Below, one piece after another: positions 40,727 through 47,800 of a stretch of 64,000 nt of DNA. Source of the stretch: Microbispora rosea (lineage in GTDB: Bacteria > Actinomycetota > Actinomycetes > Streptosporangiales > Streptosporangiaceae); NCBI RefSeq assembly GCF_900156315.1, contig NZ_FTNI01000003.1, forward strand, positions 62,001-126,000, given 5' to 3'. Within the stretch, counting starts at the first letter, position 1; each line of letters opens with the position of its first letter. Below the pieces are notes generated by a model. That model was not told the origin of the DNA. It worked only from the letters and a program-made list of their open reading frames with translations, and did no database searches. The translations under genes and the position numbers were made by a program.

Positions 40727-42616
40727 ATGCGCACGTCATTGGGTAAGACGGCAGAGGTCTTTTACGGTGGGGCTCCCACCGTCCCGTGGAGGCATTTCGT
40801 GGAACTCGTCGGCGCGTGGTCCCGGCGCCTCGCCGAGCGTCTCACGCCTCATGAGATCGATTTCGCCGCAGAGGTCGGCGCCGCGTATGCCGAAGGAGGA
40901 GAACGCCGCCGCCGTCTTTTCGATCCCGGAGACGGCGGTGAAACCGGGGGATTCGCGCCCGGCGCGGGAATCGGCGAACTGCCGGTCATTCTCGACGCGC
41001 TGCGTGCCGTCGCCGGTCACCTGCACACGTTTCTCGCGGACGGAATGATCGGGAACACGCTCGCCGTGTACGCCCTCATCCAGGCGCGGCGCGGCACCGA
41101 GACCTCCTCGCCCGAGCGAGCCGCCGTCCGCGGCCCATCGTCGCCCGGGCCCTCGTCGCCCAGCCGGACCGACCCCGGCCGGACGGACCCCGGCCAGGGG
41201 CGCCTGCTCGATCAGGCGATCGACCTCCTGACGGAGCGCCTCGTCGCGTACGGCATCAGCAGGGAGAGGGCCGAGCAACAGACCTACCGGCTCCTGGAGA
41301 CGGTCTTCGCACCGGGCAACACCCTGGAGGAGATCGAGGCGCTGCTCACCGCCCTCCTGGCCACGCCACCCGCGGCGCCTCTTCCGGAACCCCGGCTCGG
41401 CGGGCGGTCGCGTTCCTGGATGCTGCCGCCGTGGCTCTGGTTCTACCTGATCGCCTGCCTTCCGGTGGGCGTGCCCGGGCTGATCGGCGACTGGATCCGC
41501 CAGGCGACCGACTACTGGGGCCTGATGACGGACAGCTCCGTGGGGGTCGCCCGCACGGCGGGAATCGTGCTCGGTGTCGCGAGCATCACCCAGCTCTTTC
41601 CCGTCCTGGTTCTGCTCGGGGCGATGGCGAGCCTGCTGCTGCCGGCGTCTCGCGGACGACGCGTGGAGCGGCGGCACGATCTGAGAGTCAGCGACAACCC
41701 GGTCATCGGGGAGATCGCCGCGTTCGTCCGGCGGCAGGACCCTTCCATCGCGATCAGGTTCAGCGAGAGCAGCCGCATGCTGGCGCGCGTCTATCCCGTG
41801 GGCTGGAGGAAGGCGCGGATCGCCGTGTTCCTCCCGCTGACCGTCCTGTGGCGGGCCGACCGCGAGGCGGCCGAGGCCGTGCTGCTGCACGAGATCGCCC
41901 ACCGCCGCCAGCGCGACCAGCACGTCGTCGGTCTCGCCAGCCCTTTCACCTGGCTGGTACGCGTCTGGGGCCCGATCTTCGTGCTGGCCGGGCTGCTGCC
42001 GATCACCCTGTACGCCACGTTCGGAGGCGTGGCCGGGCGCCTGCTGATCGGGCAGCTTCTCGTCCTCGCCGTCGCCGTCCCGAGGATGCTGCTCATGCCG
42101 GTCATGGCGCTGTGGCTGGCCGAGCTCAGCGCGGATCGGCTGGCGGTCCGGGAGCGTGGCGCCGACGTGCTCATCCGGGCACTCGACCGCGAACGGGCCC
42201 TTCCCCGCGGCCGGCTGAGGCGTGCCGGCGGGCTGCTCACCCACCCGCCGCTCGGGCTGCGCAGGAAGGTCGCCGAGGGACGCTTCCACGGCCTCACCGG
42301 GCTCGCCGTGGCCTGGCCCGCGACCCTCGTCGTCCGGCTCGTGCTGGTGTCGGCCGTCGCCCTGCCCGCGTTCATGCTCATCGGCGAGGACGCCGGCGCC
42401 GCGATCGCCCACGTGTTCCAGAGCATCGCCGACGGGCTCGCCTTCGACCGGCTCATCCTCGCCGGGAGCACGGTGCTGCTGGTCGTCTGGCCGTGGATTG
42501 TCCGGACGCGCCACGACGACCGGCGAAATGCCCAGTTCATCCCCTATGCGCTGGCGGCCGTCCTTCCGCTGGCGCTCTATTCGGCGAGTTTCCTGGGCAA
42601 CGTGCCGACCGGCTGA
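40727..42616 (+). CDS. Membrane M48-type zinc metalloprotease
   Basis: A 629-residue membrane protein. The first ~230 residues are soluble and unrecognised (a variable linker with GPSSPGPSSPSRTDPGRTDP repeats). Hydrophobic helices start at about 230 (PPWLWFYLIACLPVGVPGL). The zinc site is VLLHEIAHRRQRDQH (HExxH), with a second helix pair after it and WLAELSADRLAVRERG supplying the third ligand, as in M48. Further helices reach the C-terminus. It may process membrane or envelope proteins. No ribosome site precedes the ATG at 40727; upstream in-frame ATGs would run into the arsR operator. It is probably cotranscribed with the secreted protein 90 bp on. Confidence 0.75.
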   Translation: MRTSLGKTAEVFYGGAPTVPWRHFVELVGAWSRRLAERLTPHEIDFAAEVGAAYAEGGERRRRLFDPGDGGETGGFAPGAGIGELPVILDALRAVAGHLHTFLADGMIGNTLAVYALIQARRGTETSSPERAAVRGPSSPGPSSPSRTDPGRTDPGQGRLLDQAIDLLTERLVAYGISRERAEQQTYRLLETVFAPGNTLEEIEALLTALLATPPAAPLPEPRLGGRSRSWMLPPWLWFYLIACLPVGVPGLIGDWIRQATDYWGLMTDSSVGVARTAGIVLGVASITQLFPVLVLLGAMASLLLPASRGRRVERRHDLRVSDNPVIGEIAAFVRRQDPSIAIRFSESSRMLARVYPVGWRKARIAVFLPLTVLWRADREAAEAVLLHEIAHRRQRDQHVVGLASPFTWLVRVWGPIFVLAGLLPITLYATFGGVAGRLLIGQLLVLAVAVPRMLLMPVMALWLAELSADRLAVRERGADVLIRALDRERALPRGRLRRAGGLLTHPPLGLRRKVAEGRFHGLTGLAVAWPATLVVRLVLVSAVALPAFMLIGEDAGAAIAHVFQSIADGLAFDRLILAGSTVLLVVWPWIVRTRHDDRRNAQFIPYALAAVLPLALYSASFLGNVPTG

Positions 42617-42706
42617 TTCCGGACACCGGGCGAACGGACACCGGGAAAACGCACAGCGGACCCGAAGCGACCTTCGACCGACCGTACGACAGGGAGGGGA
42701 TTTCTC

Positions 42707-43366
42707 ATGAGAAAACGGAAATTCGGATTAGCGGCCGCGGCGGTTTCCGTGACCGCGGTGCTCGGCACGGCGGTCCCGTCCGGCGCGGCGTCCGGCACGC
42801 AATCCGCCCTACGGATCTATCGCGGCACCGCCACGGTGGTGGTCGACGTCTACGACTACTGCGGAGGCCCCCTCTGGGGCGAGCACCGGTTCGTCGGCAC
42901 CAGCCGATACAAGGCGGCCGCGAAATTCGTCACCGGTCCACGCAAGTCCGCCGCAGGCCGGGTCGAGCGCAACCCCTTTTACTGGGAGTTCTACGTCGGC
43001 GACATCGGAGCCGTCGGTTCCTTCCAGCTCGGCTCCGCCCACGTCGTCACCGCGTCGGCCCGCGATCTCGGCGGGAACGCACGCGACCCGAAACTCCTGC
43101 TGGGCTACTGGGTCACCAGCCGATCGGGCACCTCCTGGTCCGGGAAGCTGGTCGACAGCCACCGCGCCGAGGGGGCCACGTTCAACCACTTCTACGGAGA
43201 GAAGACCACCGTCCCCTGCCGCGATCTCGGCACGTCTCGTTTCCTCTACGCCGTCAACGCCGGGGCGACGGTGTCGGGCCGGGTGAGCTCGGGCAGCGCG
43301 GCGTTCACCATCCGCGGCTCGACCTACGGTGACAACTACCGGTTCCGGATCACGTTCAGCGGCTGA
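42707..43366 (+). CDS. Secreted hypothetical protein
   Basis: A 219-residue exported protein. A signal peptide (MRKRKFGLAAAAVSVTAVLG, cleaved near SGAAS) is followed by a beta-rich mature part (YRGTATVVVDVYDYCGGPLW, YWEFYVGDIGAVGSF, AFTIRGSTYGDNYRFRIT). Only two Cys are visible in the mature part, which could form one disulfide. No family is recognised. A strong AGGGAGGGG ribosome site precedes the ATG. It follows the M48 peptidase gene on the same strand, so a functional pair (protease and exported partner) is conceivable. Confidence 0.7.
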   Translation: MRKRKFGLAAAAVSVTAVLGTAVPSGAASGTQSALRIYRGTATVVVDVYDYCGGPLWGEHRFVGTSRYKAAAKFVTGPRKSAAGRVERNPFYWEFYVGDIGAVGSFQLGSAHVVTASARDLGGNARDPKLLLGYWVTSRSGTSWSGKLVDSHRAEGATFNHFYGEKTTVPCRDLGTSRFLYAVNAGATVSGRVSSGSAAFTIRGSTYGDNYRFRITFSG

Positions 43367-43568
43367 CGGGAACGTTCCACGCGGCGGGGTACGACAGCCA
43401 GAGAACACGAATGCTGTTCGAGGACACGGTGCTGCTCGAGGACTGTGTTCGCCTTCACACGGTTCACACGGCGACGGCGCACCGGGGGGTGGCGCCGCCG
43501 TCGGCACCGCAGGCAGGGCGACGGGAAGGCCGTTGGTCCGCCGCCCGGACGTACGGAGGTGCTGGCCG

Positions 43569-44180
43569 ATGAAGGGACGCGTTCTGCCGGTGGCCCTGCT
43601 GACGGCCGATCTGCTGGTCGGCGCGGGCGGCCCGGCCGCCACAGCCGCCACGGCCGCCACGCCTTCCTCACCCGCCGTGCTCACCGCGCCCGGGGCCCCG
43701 ACGCCGACGGCCGACCACAACGACCGGGACGTCATGTTCGCCCGGATGATGATCCCGCATCATCGTCAGGCGGTGGAGATGGGGAGGCTGGCCGCGGACC
43801 GCGCGGCGGACGCCCGGGTCGCGCGGCTCGCCCGGCGGATCGAGGCCGCGCAGGCTCCGGAGATCCGGACGATGAGCGGCTGGCTCACAACCTGGGGCGA
43901 GCGGGTGCCCGGTGAGAGCCCGGCGCCGGCGCACCACGCCATGCCCGGGATGATGTCCCCCGAGGACATGCGGCGTCTCGAAGGGCTGTCCGGACGGGCC
44001 TTCGACCGGGCCTTCCTCACGATGATGATCCGCCACCACGAGGGAGCGGTCGCCATGGCGCGCGACGAGCTGCGCGGCGGCACCTACGAGCCGGCCCGGC
44101 GGATGGCGGAGTCCATCGTCTCCAGCCAGTCGGCCGAGATCAAGGAGATGAAGAGCATGCTGGACAGCCTGCCGGGTTGA
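43569..44180 (+). CDS. DUF305 exported protein
   Basis: A 203-residue exported protein of the ferritin-like DUF305 family. The signal peptide runs to about residue 27. Two half-repeats carry DVMFARMMIPHHRQAVEMGR and AFLTMMIRHHEGAVAMARDE, and HHAMPGMM lies between. The His/Met-rich pattern suggests copper or another metal; homologues sit in copper-resistance loci. A GGAGGT site precedes the ATG. The 200-bp upstream region has two imperfect 18-bp repeats (TGCTGTTCGAGGACACGG type) and a doubled TTCACACGG, possible regulator sites. Confidence 0.85.
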   Translation: MKGRVLPVALLTADLLVGAGGPAATAATAATPSSPAVLTAPGAPTPTADHNDRDVMFARMMIPHHRQAVEMGRLAADRAADARVARLARRIEAAQAPEIRTMSGWLTTWGERVPGESPAPAHHAMPGMMSPEDMRRLEGLSGRAFDRAFLTMMIRHHEGAVAMARDELRGGTYEPARRMAESIVSSQSAEIKEMKSMLDSLPG

Positions 44181-44186
44181 TCTGCC

Positions 44187-44960
44187 TCACCCGCGCTTGC
44201 GGTGCCGTCCGCCGGACGTCGCCGCCGCGGCCTTGACCCGGATCCCGGTCACGGCGGTGGAGACCACCGCGAACAGCAGGCCCGCCGGCAGGACGGCGTC
44301 GCCCGGCGACCACACGACGTCGAGGGCCTTCCCCTGCGTGGCCGCCATGTTCCTGGTGGCGGGCGCCCCGGCGCTCTGGACGCTCGCGTTCACGGCCGCC
44401 GCCGGCTGGATCGTCACCGGCGCCTTCTGCGCCACCTTGACCTTGCGCGGCAGGCCGTACCCGACGATCTTGCTTGTGTCGCGCACCTTGCGCTTCAGCC
44501 ACACGCCGTCGACATTGCCCTCGATCGTGTGGACCTTGCGGCCGACGACCTTCTCGACGATGCCGACGTGGTCGATGTCGCGGATCTTCTTGGACCCCGA
44601 CCAGGCGAAGAACACCACGGCGCCCGGCTCGGGGTTGTCGCTCCAGGCGTGGTGCTTCTCGAACCACTTGGCGTGCCGCGTGGTCAGCGCGAACTCCCCG
44701 ACGTGGTCCTGCACCCCGGCCCGGTCGGCCGCCCAGGAGACGAACATGTCGCACCAGGGGGCGGCCTTGAAGTCGGGGTCCTTGGCGACGTTGTCGGCGT
44801 ACCACTCGCCGAACTTCGTGTGTTTCCCGGCTCGCTCGCGGTAGCCCAGTTCGGGGCGTACGGCGTCGAGCAGCTGTCGAGCTATCGGATCGGTGGAAAT
44901 CGGAGGCTCCTCATGGCGCGCTTCGAGACATGACGAACGGCCCGCGGGGCGTGGCGGCAT
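44187..44960 (-). CDS. CHAP-domain cell-wall hydrolase
   Basis: A CHAP amidase/peptidase-type protein. LGYRERAGKHTKFGEWYADN, then APWCDMFVSWAADRAGV (catalytic Cys), PEPGAVVFFAW, DIDHVGIVEKVVGRKVHTIE (catalytic His) and GNVDGVWLK. A C-terminal Ala-rich segment ends with a hydrophobic helix (LPAGLLFAVVSTAVTGI) and a basic tail, so it may be membrane-anchored. The boundary given uses the first ATG (44960). A better start may be the rare ATT at 44900: it is 6 bases after GAGGAG and yields ISTDPIARQLLDAVRPELGY, the usual N-terminus of this group. A c-di-AMP riboswitch lies about 180-320 bp upstream, as for other actinobacterial wall hydrolases. Confidence 0.8.
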   Translation of the reverse strand: MPPRPAGRSSCLEARHEEPPISTDPIARQLLDAVRPELGYRERAGKHTKFGEWYADNVAKDPDFKAAPWCDMFVSWAADRAGVQDHVGEFALTTRHAKWFEKHHAWSDNPEPGAVVFFAWSGSKKIRDIDHVGIVEKVVGRKVHTIEGNVDGVWLKRKVRDTSKIVGYGLPRKVKVAQKAPVTIQPAAAVNASVQSAGAPATRNMAATQGKALDVVWSPGDAVLPAGLLFAVVSTAVTGIRVKAAAATSGGRHRKRG

Positions 44961-45137
44961 GACGGCATGACCGTCCGGGGACACGCCACGGCGGGGCGGA
45001 ATCAGAAACGGGAGATGCGGCAGCCCGTCACGGGCGCGCCATCACCCCGGAAGCCTGGAGACGTTCCAGGGCGGGCATGCGGTCCGGCGACGCGGCGCGG
45101 ACCGGGTGGGCAGGTGGAGCCGACACTCCACACGCTC

Positions 45138-45275
45138 TCCTCTCCTTGGCCGCCTACCGGGTTAGCTGACGGGTTCGGGCCAGGAGTAGCCCTACCGGAT
45201 GGTCCGGATTCACCCCAGGAGACGTGGGTCCCCGGTTCCCGGGATCGATGACTTCCGGGATTCGGCGGTCGCCGG
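45138..45275 (-). promoter_or_regulatory. c-di-AMP riboswitch (ydaO-yuaA type)
   Basis: On the minus strand the conserved core elements are all present and in order: CCGCCGAATCC (P1 left), GGGAACCGGGGACCC, GGGGTGAATCC, GGTAGGG, CCCGAACCCGTCAGCTAACC and GGTAGGCGG (P1 right). The left CCGCC (45264-45268) pairs with the right GGCGG (45150-45154). In actinobacteria this RNA sits in the leader of cell-wall hydrolase genes (e.g. rpfA-type) and turns them off when c-di-AMP binds. Here the next gene downstream is the CHAP hydrolase. Confidence 0.9.
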
Positions 45276-45436
45276 TCGTCCTCGGGTTGAGGACCGCGCA
45301 CCGGCGAGACACACGGGAAGTTTAGTAGATAACAAGTAAGACACGACGAAAAACCCGGCAAAGGGCATCATTCCGGCCACCACCCTGCCCTGCTTCCGCA
45401 GGTCCTCGCGGTCTCCGGCCACCGGCGGTGAGATGC

Positions 45437-45491
45437 GCCACACAGCTGCCACGCAGCCGCCGCACAGCCGCCACACAGCCGCCACACAGCC
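45437..45491. repeat. Five tandem 11-bp repeats
   Basis: GCCACACAGCC (with variants) repeats five times head-to-tail, one helical turn per unit, between the riboswitch and the dienelactone hydrolase promoter. No coding frame fits it. It may be a protein-binding array, or a simple expansion. Confidence 0.7.
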
Positions 45492-45577
45492 ACCGTAGGG
45501 CACGAGCACGCGCCCGGCGGACGGGCCGGGACGACCCCGCCCGCCGCCATCCGGCCCGGCGGTGGACGGGCGACTTG

Positions 45578-45592
45578 GTTAGCTCAGCTAAC
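45578..45592. promoter_or_regulatory. Operator GTTAGC-TCA-GCTAAC
   Basis: Perfect 6-bp inverted repeat with a 3-bp centre, 67 bp before the dienelactone hydrolase start. Its size suits a MarR- or TetR-type regulator; none is encoded next to it. Confidence 0.55.
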
Positions 45593-45658
45593 GACTAAGG
45601 TGGGCTCCTGCACCGCCATCTCACGGGCAGCGCTGTGGTCAGAGGAAAGGGAATCTCA

Positions 45659-46402
45659 ATGACGGACGCGATGTGGGCCGGCACGGTCGCCGTGACCGGG
45701 CACGAAGGCGCCGAACTCGAAGCGTACGCGGCGCGGCCGCTCGACTCCGCTCCCCACGGCGGGGTCGTGGTGATCCACCACATGCCCGGCTACGACGCGG
45801 CCACCAAGGAGATCGTCCGCAGGTTCGCCGCGCACGGCTACGCGGCGATCTGCCCGAACCTGTACTCCAGGGAGGGCGCGGGCGTCAGCCCGGACGACCA
45901 GGCCGCCGCCGCCCGTGCCAAGGGCGGCGTCCCGGACGAGCAGCTCGTCGGCGACGTCGCCGGCGGCGCGGCCTACCTCAACGGCCTGGAGCACGCCAAC
46001 GGCAAGATCGGCGTCATCGGCTACTGCTCCGGTGGGCGGCAGACGTTCCTGGCCGCCTGCTCGCTGCAGATCGACGCGGCCGTCGACTGCTACGGGGCCT
46101 TCGTGGTCAACTCACCGCCCGCCGAATTCCCGCTGGCGGCCACGCCGCTGATCTCCCGGGCCGCCGACCTGTCCTGCCCGCTGCTCGGGCTCTTCGGCGC
46201 GGACGACCAGTTCCCCTCGCCGGAGGAGGTGGGGGTGCTCTCCACGGAGCTGGACAAGCTCGGCAAGGACCACGAGTTCCACGTCTTCCCCGACGCCGGC
46301 CACGGGTTCTTCTCCATGGACCGGCCGGCCTACCGGCCCGCCGCGGCGGTGGAGGGCTGGAAGAAGGTCTTCGATTTCTTCGGCCGCCACCTCGCCGCCT
46401 GA
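45659..46402 (+). CDS. Dienelactone hydrolase family protein
   Basis: A 247-residue alpha/beta hydrolase. VVVIHHMPGYDAATKEIVRR is near the N-terminus, and the nucleophile is the Cys in GVIGYCSGGRQTFLA, typical of true dienelactone hydrolases. The acid is in LFGADDQFPS and the His in PDAGHGFFSMDRPAYRP. Known members open 4-carboxymethylenebutenolide, but many have other ester or lactone substrates. The ATG follows AAAGGGA. It forms an operon with the DUF6295 gene 11 bp on and probably answers to the 45578 operator. Confidence 0.88.
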   Translation: MTDAMWAGTVAVTGHEGAELEAYAARPLDSAPHGGVVVIHHMPGYDAATKEIVRRFAAHGYAAICPNLYSREGAGVSPDDQAAAARAKGGVPDEQLVGDVAGGAAYLNGLEHANGKIGVIGYCSGGRQTFLAACSLQIDAAVDCYGAFVVNSPPAEFPLAATPLISRAADLSCPLLGLFGADDQFPSPEEVGVLSTELDKLGKDHEFHVFPDAGHGFFSMDRPAYRPAAAVEGWKKVFDFFGRHLAA

Positions 46403-46413
46403 GGAGAACAGCA

Positions 46414-46695
46414 ATGTGCACCTATCTCACCGAGAAGATCCGCGTCGACGGCGCCGCCAAGGGGGCGTCGGGCTGGTTCACCGTCACCGACGGCATGGTC
46501 TACATCGACCATCCCTACCACGCGTGCCAGGAGCACACGGTGAACATCGACATCACCAACCCGGCGGAGGGCCCGTCGGCCCGGGTCGCGATCGAGCTCA
46601 CCGAGGAGGCGGCGCTCGCCCTCGTTGAGGCCATCCACAAGGCCCTGGCCGCGGCGCCGCCCGGGCTCGCGGCGGCCGCCCGCCGATCCGCCTGA
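46414..46695 (+). CDS. DUF6295 protein
   Basis: A 93-residue small protein: MCTYLTEKIRVDGAAKGASG, WFTVTDGMVYIDHPYHACQE, then HTVNIDITNPAEGPSARVAI. The HPYH..QEH group could bind a metal. The pattern matches DUF6295, usually found directly after a dienelactone hydrolase, as here (11-bp gap, GAGGAGA ribosome site). A joint role is likely, but the reaction is unknown. Confidence 0.75.
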   Translation: MCTYLTEKIRVDGAAKGASGWFTVTDGMVYIDHPYHACQEHTVNIDITNPAEGPSARVAIELTEEAALALVEAIHKALAAAPPGLAAAARRSA

Positions 46696-46740
46696 TCCCG
46701 CCCTCCCGCCGATCGGCCTCCGCCTCGTCCTGCCCAGCCC

Positions 46741-46790
46741 GCCCGCCGGCCGCGCGACGCCCCCGAGAGGGTGAAGCACGGCCGGCGGGC
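46741..46790. terminator. Long-loop hairpin between convergent genes
   Basis: GCCCGCCGGCC and GGCCGGCGGGC arms (11 bp) with a 28-base loop, between the DUF6295 and GNAT stops. Confidence 0.55.
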
Positions 46791-46798
46791 GGCCTGCG

Positions 46799-47629
46799 TC
46801 AGGCTTCGAGCGACATGTAGAGGCGGGTGCCGCCCGGCCGGAAGCCCACGCGTTCGTAGACCCGGCGCGATCCCTCACCGCCGTACTCCAGCCACACCGA
46901 CCGCGCTCCCCTGGCGAGCATCGTCTCGGCGAGCGTGGCGGTGACCGCGCCGGCGATGCCCCGCCCGCGGAACTCGGGACAGGTGCCGACGCCGGCGAGC
47001 TCCGACGTCTCCACGGCCGGAGCGGAGCACATGGCCGCTCCGGCGCAGCCGCCGCCGGGCGCCCGGACGAACCGGACCGCGCCGCCGCTCTCCTCCGTAC
47101 GGCGCAGCCGGGCCGCGCCCTCCGGTGACGAGGCGAACTCGCCGCCGAACGCCTTGGACAGCGCGGCGTCGATCGCCGCGTAGTCCTCGTCCGTGGACGG
47201 CGTCTCCACCGGGAGAGCGGCCCGCGGCATCGTCAGCGTGGCCGGGACGCAGACGAGGTATTCGTGCACCGCTTCGACGGTGAACCCGGCCTCGTGAAGA
47301 GCGGGCTGCACGTCGGGCGCGGCGCCCGGGGCGAACTCGAGACGGGGCTTGAGCCCGCGCTCGCCGAACGCTGCGATCAGCGCCGCGACGTCCCGCGCGC
47401 CCGGCCGGGCGCCGGGCAGGGGTGTCGCGTAATTGACGTACGGACTGGTGGTGCCGGGGTCAACGCCGAGGACGAAGCCCCCGATCTCGACGACTTCGGG
47501 ACGGCGGCGCAGGTTGGCCACGGCGAAACTCTGGACATCGATGCCCACGGTGATATCGACCTCACGGATGACAAGGTGGAGCGGTTCGCCCGCCGCGGAG
47601 CGGAGGGTGAACGCGCAGGCGAGAACCAT
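46799..47629 (-). CDS. GNAT-family N-acetyltransferase
   Basis: A 276-residue two-part acetyltransferase. The C-terminal GNAT core has ELAGVGTCPEFRGRGIAGAV (acetyl-CoA loop R/GxGxxG/A), TATLAETMLARGARSVWLEY and RVYERVGFRPGGTRLYM. The N-terminal half (VVEIGGFVLGVDPGTTSPYV) resembles a degenerate GNAT repeat. The substrate is unknown. The start is uncertain; no ribosome site is visible at the longest ATG, and a GTG at about residue 28 is possible. Confidence 0.82.
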   Translation of the reverse strand: MVLACAFTLRSAAGEPLHLVIREVDITVGIDVQSFAVANLRRRPEVVEIGGFVLGVDPGTTSPYVNYATPLPGARPGARDVAALIAAFGERGLKPRLEFAPGAAPDVQPALHEAGFTVEAVHEYLVCVPATLTMPRAALPVETPSTDEDYAAIDAALSKAFGGEFASSPEGAARLRRTEESGGAVRFVRAPGGGCAGAAMCSAPAVETSELAGVGTCPEFRGRGIAGAVTATLAETMLARGARSVWLEYGGEGSRRVYERVGFRPGGTRLYMSLEA

Positions 47630-47800
47630 CCCGGACAGGGATGGAGAAGGTGCGCGAGTCGCACCGTCGCGTGGGGCCGCCGTGAGACGAGGGCAGTGAA
47701 CCGGTGACGCGGGAGCGTTCCGGTCAGTGCCGGCGGCGGCCGCTGCGGGACGCCGAGAACATAGGCTTCGTTCCTTCTGTGTGCGTGTGCTGAAGCGCGC

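Noticed and set aside
45002-45361. Possible genes on either strand in this gap
   Set aside because: The sequence is explained by the riboswitch leader; the frames show no family resemblance or start signals.
45437-45491. CRISPR-like array
   Set aside because: No spacers; units are 11 bp and contiguous.
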